The notes under the pieces: generated by a model
Databases searched by the model: none
What the model was told of the DNA's origin: nothing
Seen by the model: only the letters and a program-made list of their open reading frames with translations
From: Paraclostridium tenue
Lineage (GTDB): Bacteria; Bacillota; Clostridia; Peptostreptococcales; Peptostreptococcaceae
DNA: 64,000 bases
NCBI RefSeq assembly: GCF_039521565.1
Contig: NZ_BAAACP010000002.1
Location: 124,001 to 188,000 of the forward strand
Reading direction: 5' to 3'
Shown here: positions 1 to 7,604 of the stretch, in pieces
How the letters are laid out: each line of letters begins with the position of its first letter
How positions within the stretch are numbered: position 1 is the stretch's first letter
Program-made: the position numbers and the translations under genes

Positions 1-137
1 CTTTCTTCTAATTCAGCTGATATCTCTTTATCTATAGCAACTGCTAATCCATCATCATCCATTTCAAATACTTCTGGGCATATTCCTTCACATGCTCCAC
101 ATCCTATACATATATTTTTATCTACAAATGCTTTCAT
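1..137 (-). CDS. 4Fe-4S ferredoxin (C-terminal part outside window)
   Basis: Translating the minus strand from the ATG at 137 gives about 45 residues starting MKAFVDKNICIGCGACEGIC. The CxxCxxCxxxCP arrangement (ICIGCGACEGICP) is the classical 4Fe-4S ligand set of short clostridial ferredoxins, which carry electrons in the cytosol between anaerobic redox enzymes. The start is fixed by GGAGG eight bases upstream. The gene runs off the left edge, so total length and a possible second cluster are not visible. It is divergent from the TetR-family gene, which may control it. Confidence 0.9.
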   Translation of the reverse strand, partial: MKAFVDKNICIGCGACEGICPEVFEMDDDGLAVAIDKEISAELEE

Positions 138-224
138 CTTTAGTTCCTCCAAAATTTTTAGTCAATTATTTTTAATCTATTTATTATTTACCTCAAGATA
201 GTTAGTTTTAAACATAAAATATTT

Positions 225-254
225 TTAACCTTTCTATACACACATTTAGGTTAA
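225..254. promoter_or_regulatory. Candidate operator dyad (TTAACCT-N16-AGGTTAA)
   Basis: Seven-base inverted arms at 225-231 and 248-254 lie between the divergent ferredoxin and TetR genes and end directly next to the TTGACA box. TetR-family proteins often bind such dyads in their own divergent promoter. The 16-base gap is long for one dimer site, so this is only a candidate. Confidence 0.35.
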
Positions 255-283
255 TTGACAATAAATTTGCATAATATTATAAT
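255..283 (+). promoter_or_regulatory. Consensus sigma-A promoter of the tetR-family gene
   Basis: TTGACA (255-260), a spacer of exactly 17 bases, and TATAAT (278-283): both hexamers match consensus. Transcription would begin near 290, about 34 bases before the start codon. A promoter this good on a repressor gene suggests strong repression, for example by autoregulation through the adjacent dyad. Confidence 0.85.
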
Positions 284-323
284 ATTACTTAATTTAAAGG
301 TATTATAAGGAAAGGTAAATTAT

Positions 324-875
324 ATGAAGCAATCAAATAATATGAAACAAACTATTTTATTAGCTGCATCTGAACTTATAACTAAAAACGGAATTAAAAA
401 TACAAGTCTTGCTGATATATCTAAATTAGTAGGAATAAGTAAAGGTACACTCTATTATTATTACTCTTCAAAAAATGATTTAATATATGATATTGCTGAT
501 ATGCATTTATCTGTAATAACTAGTTCAGTATTAGACTGTGTTCAAAATATTGGATGTACTCATTCAAAAGAAGACTTAATCAGTTCAATAATGGATAAAA
601 TATCTACCATAGGTGGTAGAGGTAGAATACATATGTATATTCTTTGTGAAGCTATAACTTCTAATGAGGAACTTAGACATAGAATAAGAAATAACTATAT
701 AAAATGGAGAAATACTTTAAAGTCAGAAATAGAAAAAACAAATGATAAAAATTCAGATTCATTGTCTTTTTTATTAGTTTCTATAGTTGATGGATTAGTG
801 GTTCAAAGCCTTCTTAAAACTGAAGAAATCCCTTTTGAAAATATAGCTTCATTTTTAGTAAATCATTGGTATTAA
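324..875 (+). CDS. TetR/AcrR-family transcriptional regulator
   Basis: This 183-residue protein has a typical TetR N-terminal helix-turn-helix: residues about 8-55 contain ILLAASELITKNGIKNTSL followed by IADISKLVGISKGTLYYYYSSK-type text (recognition helix GTLYYYY). The C-terminal two thirds is a helical ligand domain with no family-specific signature. The ATG at 324 follows AAGGAAAGG. It is divergent from a ferredoxin gene, its most obvious candidate target, and has its own consensus promoter. The effector is unknown. Confidence 0.9.
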   Translation: MKQSNNMKQTILLAASELITKNGIKNTSLADISKLVGISKGTLYYYYSSKNDLIYDIADMHLSVITSSVLDCVQNIGCTHSKEDLISSIMDKISTIGGRGRIHMYILCEAITSNEELRHRIRNNYIKWRNTLKSEIEKTNDKNSDSLSFLLVSIVDGLVVQSLLKTEEIPFENIASFLVNHWY

Positions 876-970
876 AAATTACTAACAGAGTCTATGTAGA
901 AAAAATGCTTTAATTATTAAAATCTAAAGTTTATAATTATACATTCGTAGATGTATTTGTAAAAGAATAA

Positions 971-1014
971 TTTATATAAAAAGGGTATCTAATTAGATAC
1001 CCTTTTTATATAAA
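971..1014. terminator. Bidirectional terminator, 20-bp perfect stem
   Basis: Arms 971-990 and 995-1014 are perfectly complementary, with loop AATT and A/T tracts on both flanks. It separates the converging tetR-family gene and the small membrane-protein gene and can serve both. Confidence 0.85.
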
Positions 1015-1040
1015 TTCCATATCTATAGGAATTTATATTA

Positions 1041-1439
1041 TTATTTGTATTTTTTTTGTTTAAATTTAAAATCTTTTTCTATTAATTTTAACACTATAAA
1101 ATCCGATGCTTCTAAAATTATAAGTATTAAAAATAATTTTGGTTTATTTATAAGGGTTAATATGTATAGTATAGGTGTAGTTATTATAGTAAATAACCCT
1201 AATTTAGTTAAATTGCTAAACCTATCATCTATATCTTCATATGATTTTAAAAGGTTATCAAATAGCTCATCTATATTTATATTTTTAGCTATTATCAATA
1301 AGTTTATGAAACGATCTATTATTACTACTATCCAAAATAAATAACTTAAATAGTCATATAATACAGTATATATAGGTATATATAAAACTTCTCTCCATAA
1401 AATTAATTTTAATAAAATTTCATCACCTTTGTTGCCCAT
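1041..1439 (-). CDS. Small membrane protein of unknown function
   Basis: The 132-residue product has two or three hydrophobic stretches (around VLYDYLSYLFWIVVIIDRF and LGLFTIITTPILYILTLI) joined by an acidic central loop (NIDELFDNLLKSYEDIDDRF) and a lysine-rich tail, so it is probably a cytoplasmic-membrane protein. I place the start at the ATG at 1439, because AAGGAG lies about ten bases upstream. The longer reading from 1466 has no ribosome-binding site. I recognise no family. It converges with the TetR gene. Confidence 0.6.
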   Translation of the reverse strand: MGNKGDEILLKLILWREVLYIPIYTVLYDYLSYLFWIVVIIDRFINLLIIAKNINIDELFDNLLKSYEDIDDRFSNLTKLGLFTIITTPILYILTLINKPKLFLILIILEASDFIVLKLIEKDFKFKQKKYK

Positions 1440-1528
1440 ACGCTTATGCTCCTTTTTAAATTTCATAAAGTATATTATAGTACAACATTGTATAATAATT
1501 CAAATTTATTTACTCTTTATTAATACTT

Positions 1529-1573
1529 TTGAATTATATCTAATTTAGTGTTATACTATAAATCTAATTTAGT
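1529..1573 (+). promoter_or_regulatory. Promoter of helicase gene with flanking direct repeats
   Basis: TTGAAT (1529-1534), 17 bases, TATACT (1552-1557) form a good sigma-A promoter. A 12-base direct repeat ATCTAATTTAGT lies at 1538-1549 (in the spacer) and 1562-1573 (around the expected start), 24 bases apart. Each copy holds the near-palindrome CTAATTTAG. Repeats placed over a promoter like this may be a repressor site or a chance duplication. Confidence 0.5.
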
Positions 1574-1599
1574 AATAATATATAAAAAAGGAGTAAAAA

Positions 1600-2745
1600 A
1601 TGAACAAACTTAAAGACATAAATTTAGATTCAAACTTAGTTAAAGCATTACAAAAACAAGGTATAAACAATTTAAATAAAGTTCAATCCCTTGTTTTTGA
1701 AGATATAAAAAATCATAAAGATTTAATAGTACAATCTCAAACAGGAAGTGGTAAAACTCTAGCTTATTTACTTCCTTTATTTGAAAAAATAGATACTACT
1801 AAAAGAGAAACTCAAGTTATGATTTTAGCTCCAACACATGAACTTGTTATGCAAATAGTAAATCAAATTAAGTTACTTTCTCAAAATTCTAGTATAAATG
1901 TTACTACATTACCTTTAATGGGTGAAGTTAATATACAAAAGCAAATAAAGAATATAAAAGATGTAAAACCTCATATAGTAGTTGGTACTACTGGTAGAAT
2001 ACTTGATTTAATAAAACAGAGAAAATTAAAGGTACATAATGTAAAAACTATAGTTTTAGATGAGGTTGATAATTTAGTTATTGGTAAAAATACAAATACC
2101 GTTAAAGATATCATCAAATGTACTCTAAGAGATAGACAATTGTTAGCATTTTCTGCTAGTACTAATTCTAAATGCATTGATATATTAAAGGAAATAATGA
2201 AAGATCCTAAAATATTAAATACTACACCTAATACAATAGTTAATAAAAATATAAATCATATGTATTTATTAGGTGATAAAAGAGATAAATTCAAACTTCT
2301 TAGAAAGTCATTAGCTGCTGTAAATCCTAAAAAAGCCATAGTATTTGTAAACAATGAAGAAAGTATAGAAACAATAAATGAAAAACTAAACTTCCATAAT
2401 AGAAACTCAGTTTGTATATATGGAAGAATGACTAAAGAAGATAGAAAAAATGCTTTATATAAATTTAAAACAGGTAAAGCTAAAGTTTTAGTTTCGTCAG
2501 ACTTATCAGCTAGAGGACTTGATATTAAAGATGTAACTCATATATTTAATCTAGATTTTCCAGTTAGTAGTAATGAGTATATTCATAGATGTGGAAGAAC
2601 TGCTAGAGGAAATAACAAAGGAGATGCAATATCTATAGTTACTCATAAAGAATTAGGTGCTATAAGAGTTTTATCAAAAGAATTTAATATAAATATAAAA
2701 CACAAAGACTTATTTGAAGGTAAGTTAATAGACTTTAAAAAATAA
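1600..2745 (+). CDS. DEAD-box-family ATP-dependent RNA helicase (DEVD variant)
   Basis: The 381-residue protein is a minimal two-RecA-domain helicase. It has the Q-motif glutamine (Q29 in NKVQSLVF), Walker A QTGSGKT (47-53), motif Ib TTGR, DEVD at 154-157 in place of DEAD, SAST in place of SAT near 186, ARGLDIKDV and HRCGRTAR (329-336). There is no C-terminal RNA-binding extension of the DbpA or CshA kind. Such proteins unwind short RNA duplexes during ribosome assembly, RNA decay or cold adaptation. The ATG follows AAAAAAGGAG. A strong terminator follows at once, so it is monocistronic. Confidence 0.92.
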   Translation: MNKLKDINLDSNLVKALQKQGINNLNKVQSLVFEDIKNHKDLIVQSQTGSGKTLAYLLPLFEKIDTTKRETQVMILAPTHELVMQIVNQIKLLSQNSSINVTTLPLMGEVNIQKQIKNIKDVKPHIVVGTTGRILDLIKQRKLKVHNVKTIVLDEVDNLVIGKNTNTVKDIIKCTLRDRQLLAFSASTNSKCIDILKEIMKDPKILNTTPNTIVNKNINHMYLLGDKRDKFKLLRKSLAAVNPKKAIVFVNNEESIETINEKLNFHNRNSVCIYGRMTKEDRKNALYKFKTGKAKVLVSSDLSARGLDIKDVTHIFNLDFPVSSNEYIHRCGRTARGNNKGDAISIVTHKELGAIRVLSKEFNINIKHKDLFEGKLIDFKK

Positions 2746-2770
2746 AAACCCTCTTTATTGAGGGTTTTTT
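2744..2770. terminator. Bidirectional terminator
   Basis: A 10-bp stem, AAAAACCCTC with GAGGGTTTTT, has loop TTTATT. It begins in the helicase stop codon and ends at the stop of the converging PLP-enzyme gene. Confidence 0.85.
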
Positions 2771-2771
2771 A

Positions 2772-4049
2772 TTATCTATTCTTCTTCATATGTTGATATG
2801 CTTTTAAAGTTCCCATTTTAGAGTGTTCAAATGTAAGTCCACCTTGGAAATAAACATTATATGGAGGTTTTATTGGTGCATCTGCACTTAACTCTATAGA
2901 TGAGCCTTGTATAAATGCACCTGCTGCCATTATAACTTCACTATCATACCCTGGCATAGCCCATGGTTCTGGTTTTACATATGAGTCAACTGGTGCAGCT
3001 GCTTGTACTCCCTGACAAAATGCTATAACTTCTTCTGCATTATTTAATCTTACACATTGTATTATATCACTTCTTAAATCATCATATTTAGGAAGAACAT
3101 CATATCCTAATTTCTCAAACATTCTAGAACAGAATATTGCACCCATTAAAGCTTGAGAAACTATATATGGTGCTAGGAAAAATCCTTGTAAAACTGTTCT
3201 ACTAGTTCCAAATGTAAGCCCACATTCTTTTCCTATTCCTGGAGATGTAAGTCTATATGATATAAGTTCTACTAGTTCTTTTTTACCAACTATATATCCA
3301 CCAGTTAAAGCAAGTCCTCCACCTGGATTTTTTATTAATGAACCTGCCATTATATCAGCACCTACATCTGTTGGTTCTTTAGTTTCTATAAACTCACCAT
3401 AGCAATTATCAACCATTACTATAACTTCTGATTTTATATTTTTTACAGTATCTATAATTTCTTTTATATCAGCTATTGTTAAAGATTTTCTCCAAGAATA
3501 TCCTTTAGATCTTTGTATCATAACTAATTTAGTTTTATCATTTATTTTTTCTTTTATTCCTTTTAAATCAACTTCTCCATTTTCTAAAAAGTCAACTTGA
3601 TTATATGTAACTCCAAACTCTTTTAAAGATCCTTTTTCTTCTCTTATTCCTATAACACCTTCTAATGTATCATATGGCTTACCTGTAACTGATAATATCT
3701 CATCTCCCGGTCTTACTATACCTTGTAAGCAAAGTGTTAGAGCATGAGTTCCATTAACTATTATAGGTCTTACTATAGCATCTTCTGTATTAAATACCTT
3801 CGAGTATATTTCTTCTATTTTTTCACGACCTATATCATTGTATCCATACCCTGTAGTCCAGTTAAAATGATTATCACTTAAATTAGCTTCTTGCATAGCC
3901 TTTAAAACTTTATATTGATTATACTCTCTTACTTCTTTTATTTCTTCAAATCTGTCCTTTATATCATCCATAACTTCATTAGATAGATTAAATATTTCAT
4001 CATCTAATTCATAGAAATTTTTTAATAACTCTTTAGTTTCATTAAGCAT
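2772..4049 (-). CDS. YnbB-type PLP-dependent enzyme (methionine gamma-lyase-like, 'aluminium resistance' family)
   Basis: The 425-residue protein has the fold-type-I PLP layout of COG4100: an N-terminal helical region, FNWTTGYGYNDIGREKIEEI, a cofactor loop around NGTHAL, D214 in VMVDNCYGEF, and the Schiff-base lysine K240 in AGSLIKNPGGGLA. The family is related to cystathionine gamma-synthase and methionine gamma-lyase and is often annotated as aluminium-resistance protein, but its physiological substrate is not settled. It is cytosolic. The start follows CAGGTGATAAA. It stands alone between two terminators. Confidence 0.85.
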   Translation of the reverse strand: MLNETKELLKNFYELDDEIFNLSNEVMDDIKDRFEEIKEVREYNQYKVLKAMQEANLSDNHFNWTTGYGYNDIGREKIEEIYSKVFNTEDAIVRPIIVNGTHALTLCLQGIVRPGDEILSVTGKPYDTLEGVIGIREEKGSLKEFGVTYNQVDFLENGEVDLKGIKEKINDKTKLVMIQRSKGYSWRKSLTIADIKEIIDTVKNIKSEVIVMVDNCYGEFIETKEPTDVGADIMAGSLIKNPGGGLALTGGYIVGKKELVELISYRLTSPGIGKECGLTFGTSRTVLQGFFLAPYIVSQALMGAIFCSRMFEKLGYDVLPKYDDLRSDIIQCVRLNNAEEVIAFCQGVQAAAPVDSYVKPEPWAMPGYDSEVIMAAGAFIQGSSIELSADAPIKPPYNVYFQGGLTFEHSKMGTLKAYQHMKKNR

Positions 4050-4138
4050 TTTATCACCTGTTTCTTATAGTATTAAATTAACATTTGAATTTTATCATAT
4101 ATGTAATTTTAGTGCAAGTTTAGCGCATTTATCACAAT

Positions 4139-4167
4139 AAAATAAGGCCTTTAACTGGCCTTATTTT
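4139..4167 (-). terminator. Terminator of the 305-residue unknown gene
   Basis: An 11-bp stem (AAAATAAGGCC with GGCCTTATTTT) and a 7-base loop. The stop codon of the gene reading leftward lies in one arm, with a T tract beyond it. Confidence 0.8.
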
Positions 4168-5078
4168 ACAAATTGATTTATAAAATTTATCATCATTAAT
4201 TTAAATATTCCACTGTAATCAACTACTTGTGCTATTTTTTGATTATTAGCTGCTTCATGATTAAAATTAGCTATTTTAAAACATAAATATTCATTGTTTT
4301 TTTCAATAATATATCCAAAGTCTCTCACCTGAGAAATTTCTAAATCTCCCATATCTATGTTTATATCTTTAACTATTTCTTTATTTGCACATAAAATTTC
4401 TTCAGAAGATGAACTTGATTCTAATCCAAATACAGTATATAAGCTATTTTTCTCTAGTGCATTTAATAAAGTTTTTTCATTTAGATCACAATTATTTAAA
4501 GTTTGATTATCTTCTTTTACAAAAAGTCTATCTGTAAGTGTACTTTTTCTCATAATTAAAGGAATTAAACTAGAATCTAATTCATCATCTAAATTCTCTC
4601 TAGTTATTTCTATAAATGATTTTAAATCAAATTTTTCAGCTTCTATTTTTAATATATTTAAATTTTCAATATTTTCTTTTGGTATGTAATTTACTACATT
4701 TTGAAATACATCGTATATATCACATATTTCATATCCTTTTTTTATGTAACTTGATTTTACACCATATTCTTCATCAAAATCATTTAAAAGTTTATTTAGC
4801 TCTTCTTTAGTTTCAACATCTTTTATACTAGTTACTAATGGTATAATCTTATTTGGTTTCATTAAAAACGTTTCAAGAGGTTTTATAATTTCATTAGCTT
4901 CATTTATATCTTCTTGTTCAAATGCACATTCTATACCCTCTTCAAGAAAAGCTACTTCAACTTCCATTTCATATTCTTCTTCATTTATAGTGTTTGAACC
5001 AACTGGACATAGTACTATAAGTTTACTTTTATCATATACATACCCAAATGAATATGATATCTCTAAATTCCTACTCAT
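4161..5078 (-). CDS. Acidic protein of unknown function
   Basis: A 305-residue, strongly acidic protein without signal peptide or membrane segments, so probably cytosolic. It has clusters such as NEEEYEMEVEVAFLEEGIEC and an alternating hydrophobic pattern suggesting a mixed alpha/beta fold. Residue text such as SLIPLIMRKSTLTDRLFVKEDN shows no known catalytic motif. The start has AAGGAG nine bases upstream. It has its own terminator and is probably monocistronic. I do not recognise it and give no function. Confidence 0.65.
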   Translation of the reverse strand: MSRNLEISYSFGYVYDKSKLIVLCPVGSNTINEEEYEMEVEVAFLEEGIECAFEQEDINEANEIIKPLETFLMKPNKIIPLVTSIKDVETKEELNKLLNDFDEEYGVKSSYIKKGYEICDIYDVFQNVVNYIPKENIENLNILKIEAEKFDLKSFIEITRENLDDELDSSLIPLIMRKSTLTDRLFVKEDNQTLNNCDLNEKTLLNALEKNSLYTVFGLESSSSSEEILCANKEIVKDINIDMGDLEISQVRDFGYIIEKNNEYLCFKIANFNHEAANNQKIAQVVDYSGIFKLMMINFINQFVK

Positions 5079-5276
5079 CTTGCTTCTCCTTAATTTTGTC
5101 TAATTTTATATTATTAATTTTCTTATTAATTCTATATTAACAATCTATCTTATTTATTATATCATCTAGTATTATTTATTAAAACCTTAATATGTTTCTT
5201 AATTTATTATACATTTATAGGTATTTCATAAATTTATCATATACTTATCTTAAATAATAAAATAGGAATATTTTAA

Positions 5277-5672
5277 TTAAAAAGGTAATGCTGATTCATT
5301 TAATGCAACTTTATCATCATTTTTAAATATATCTATTCCATTAAACTGATTATTACCCTGTTTTAATAAGTTTATATTATAAGTAATAACTTTAGTTATG
5401 TATTTATTTTTACCTTCTTTATCTTTATATTCATCTATTCTAAGTTCTCCTGTAAGAGAAATTAAACTTCCTTTTTTTAATTTATTTATACAAATTTCAA
5501 CGGCTTCTTTCCACGCTTCAATTTTTATAAAATCTGTTTTTTGATATTTACTTCCATTTTTTATTTTTCTATCAACTGCTAATATAAAATTAGCAACTGG
5601 AATTCCTTTTTCACCTATATATTTTATTTCTGGGTCTTTAGTTAATCTTCCTACTAAAATAATACTATTCAA
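5277..5672 (-). CDS. ssb: Single-stranded DNA-binding protein (probable second SSB)
   Basis: The 131-residue protein has the SSB OB-fold: MNSIILVGRLTKDPEIKY at the N-terminus, FIKIEAWKEAVEICINKLKKGS in the middle, GELRIDEYKDKEGKNKY after it. It ends ALPF, keeping the Pro-Phe tail that recruits SSB partners, though with few acidic residues before it. The main SSB of Firmicutes usually sits between rpsF and rpsR; the isolated position here suggests a paralogue for repair or competence. It starts with TTG behind GGAGGTAATGTA. Confidence 0.88.
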   Translation of the reverse strand: MNSIILVGRLTKDPEIKYIGEKGIPVANFILAVDRKIKNGSKYQKTDFIKIEAWKEAVEICINKLKKGSLISLTGELRIDEYKDKEGKNKYITKVITYNINLLKQGNNQFNGIDIFKNDDKVALNESALPF

Positions 5673-5802
5673 TACATTACCTCCTTTATATTATATAAAT
5701 TAAATTATAAACAAACATTAGTTCACTTATACAAATCTTTTTTAAATTAAAATATTTATATGCTATAATCTAAAATATAAAAAAATTTGAAGGGTGATTT
5801 TT

Positions 5803-6402
5803 ATGAATAAAAAAAATAATTTGTTATCTAAAGTGTTAAATCTACTTGGCATATCTAAAAATCAAATATCTGATGAGATTAAAGTAGCACCTAAAGAATT
5901 ACCTATAGCTTACATAGATGTTTTAAATGTAGGAATTATAGAGGCTGAACTTTATCCTCATATAGCTCCAAATACAGTAAACAATTTTATTCATCTAGCT
6001 AATAGTAATTTTTATAATGGCTTAACATTTCATAGAGTTGTTAAAAACTTTGTTATACAAGGTGGATGTCCTGAAGGATCAGGTATGGGCGGTCCTGGAT
6101 ATACAATAGAAGGTGAGTTTACTAAAAATAAATTTAAAAATGATTTAAAACATACAGAAGGCGTTTTATCAATGGCCAGAAGTCAGTCTAAAAATAGTGC
6201 TGGTAGTCAATTTTTCATTGTAACTAAATCATCCCCTCATCTTAATGGAAAATATGCTAGTTTTGGAAAAGTAATAAAAAATCTTGATCTAGTACATAAA
6301 ATAGAAGATTTAGGATCTAAAGGTCAAATATTTATAATAAATTCTATAAAAGTTGATACTAAAGGTGTAACTTATAATGAGCCTATAAAGTATAAAAAAT
6401 AA
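5803..6402 (+). CDS. Cyclophilin-type peptidyl-prolyl cis-trans isomerase
   Basis: After a charged N-terminal stretch of about 40 residues comes a compact bacterial cyclophilin domain: GIIEAELYPHIAPNTVNNF, FHRVVKNFVIQGGCPEGSG, the active-site arginine in FHRV, AGSQFFIVT and FGKVIKNLDLVHKI. It catalyses prolyl isomerisation during protein folding. No lipobox or signal peptide is seen, so it is probably cytosolic. I chose the ATG at 5803, since GAAGGGTG lies just upstream; an in-frame GTG at 5794 is part of that ribosome site. 199 residues. Confidence 0.9.
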   Translation: MNKKNNLLSKVLNLLGISKNQISDEIKVAPKELPIAYIDVLNVGIIEAELYPHIAPNTVNNFIHLANSNFYNGLTFHRVVKNFVIQGGCPEGSGMGGPGYTIEGEFTKNKFKNDLKHTEGVLSMARSQSKNSAGSQFFIVTKSSPHLNGKYASFGKVIKNLDLVHKIEDLGSKGQIFIINSIKVDTKGVTYNEPIKYKK

Positions 6403-6429
6403 GAAAGTCATAAATTATGACTTTCTTAT
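6401..6429. terminator. Bidirectional terminator
   Basis: A 12-bp perfect stem (6401-6412 with 6416-6427) with a 3-base loop starts just before the cyclophilin stop and is followed by T residues. The leftward 45-residue ORF ends 17 bases away and would use it too. Confidence 0.8.
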
Positions 6430-6445
6430 TTTTTATATATCTAAT

Positions 6446-6583
6446 TTATTTTTCTTCTTTTTTAAAATATTCAAACCATATGTTAACTATTTCTGAAGTT
6501 TTTAAACTCTCTAATTTTTTTCTAGTTATTGGATGTCTCCTTATATTTACAGAATGTAAATCTCTTATTAATTGGCTTTTCAT
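6446..6583 (-). CDS. Short basic protein (45 residues), unknown
   Basis: On the minus strand CTAAGGGGG, eight bases before the ATG at 6583, opens a 45-codon frame that starts MKSQLIRDLHSVNIRRHPIT and ends NIWFEYFKKEEK. The product is basic and helical, with no membrane segment. The strong ribosome site, the sensible composition (WFEYF core, charged ends) and a terminator right after the stop support a real gene. I recognise no family. It lies between cyclophilin and the PTS IIA gene and may be transcribed on its own. Confidence 0.55.
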   Translation of the reverse strand: MKSQLIRDLHSVNIRRHPITRKKLESLKTSEIVNIWFEYFKKEEK

Positions 6584-6667
6584 AAAATTTTCCCCCTTAG
6601 TTAAATATAAATCTTTTATTAATATATATGTAATTAAGAAAAATTTTATGAATAAATTTTTAAAAAT

Positions 6668-6693
6668 AAAAGAGCCTGTTTTGCAGACTCTTT
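6668..6693 (-). terminator. Terminator of the PTS IIA gene
   Basis: A 10-bp stem with one G-U pair (AAAGAGCCTG with CAGACTCTTT on the plus strand), read leftward, followed by a T-rich run, directly after the stop at 6698. Confidence 0.75.
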
Positions 6694-6697
6694 AACA

Positions 6698-7192
6698 TTA
6701 CTTAACTATTTCTACTCTACCACTTTCAAAAGCCTTAACAGGTCCTTCTACAACTTTTATAGATTCATTAGATTCTAAATTTGTAAATATAACTGGGCTT
6801 ATTGATGATTTAGCATTAGATTCTATAAATGGTAAATCCATTTTAACTAATTTATCTCCAGCTTTAACTTCATCACCTACATTTACAAATACTTCAAATC
6901 CTTCTCCTTTTAAATTAACAGTATCTATACCTAAATGTATAAGTACTTCTTTCCCCTCTTTAGATTCTATTATTATAGCATGCTTTGTTTCAAAGATTAC
7001 TCCTACTTTACCATCTACAGGAGATACTATAATACCATCAGTTGATTTTATAGCAAAACCATCACCCATCATCTTAGTTGAAAATACTTCATCTGGAACT
7101 TTAGTTATTTCTAATAATTCTCCATTTGTAGGTGATACTATCCCTTTAGATTCTTCTTGTTTTGACTTTTTGAATATATCAAATATGCCCAT
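6698..7192 (-). CDS. PTS glucose-type EIIA component
   Basis: The 164-residue protein is a free-standing IIA-Glc/Crr domain: SPTNGELLEITKVPDEVFSTKMMGDGFAI, SPVDGKVGVIFETKHAIIIES and VLIHLGIDTVNLKGEGF. The histidine in TKHA and the phospho-accepting histidine in IHLGIDTV are both present. It passes phosphate from HPr to a sugar permease lacking its own IIA, or acts as a regulator. No IIBC gene is in the window. The ATG at 7192 lies eight bases behind AAGGAG; an upstream GTG is part of the leader. Confidence 0.92.
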   Translation of the reverse strand: MGIFDIFKKSKQEESKGIVSPTNGELLEITKVPDEVFSTKMMGDGFAIKSTDGIIVSPVDGKVGVIFETKHAIIIESKEGKEVLIHLGIDTVNLKGEGFEVFVNVGDEVKAGDKLVKMDLPFIESNAKSSISPVIFTNLESNESIKVVEGPVKAFESGRVEIVK

Positions 7193-7604
7193 AATATACA
7201 CTCCTTAGTATTAAATTACGTTTTCATGAACAAAATAAAATTAAATTTAATTACATATATTATTATATAATTATTTTTTTGTAGAATCAAGTAATTTTAA
7301 TTAATATATGATAACTTTTTCTCAACTTATTTTTAGTAATTAATTGAATACATATTCTTTCATTTTTTAATATAAAGACATAAAACACTTGACTTTTTTA
7401 ATTAGTTTTCTTACTTTATTGCAATTTCATTTATGTGTTATTCATTTTTCTAATAATAGATAATGTTTTCCCAGCCTTTATATATTGCTTTATGTGTTGA
7501 TTTATTTTCCTTTTTATTATATAATTTGTAAAAATGAATTTTATTTACATCGTAATTTCTTTTTTGAGAATTTAATAAATTATATTTACTTAGGAGGGAT
7601 TTAT
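7193..7604. other. Divergent intergenic region, no gene seen
   Basis: About 410 AT-rich bases separate the PTS IIA gene from the symporter. Both promoters must be here, but I cannot place them firmly. A 10-base direct repeat TTTATGTGTT occurs at 7430-7439 and 7489-7498. There is no G-rich structured leader of the glycine-riboswitch kind. Confidence 0.5.

Noticed and set aside
1045..1344. 99-codon rightward ORF opposite the small membrane-protein gene
   Set aside because: Antisense shadow: no ribosome site, composition follows the opposite strand's hydrophobic codons, and the leftward gene has a good ribosome site and terminator.
6446..6583. Spo0E-type phosphatase or Sda-like inhibitor for the 45-residue protein
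   Set aside because: The Spo0E SQxLD motif and the Sda pattern are both missing.
6417..6695. 92-codon rightward ORF after cyclophilin
   Set aside because: It begins inside the terminator hairpin, has no ribosome site and lies antisense to the 45-residue gene with its strong site.
7193..7604. Possible glycine riboswitch in front of the AGCS symporter
   Set aside because: Such transporters sometimes carry one, but the leader has no G-rich conserved blocks or paired aptamers.
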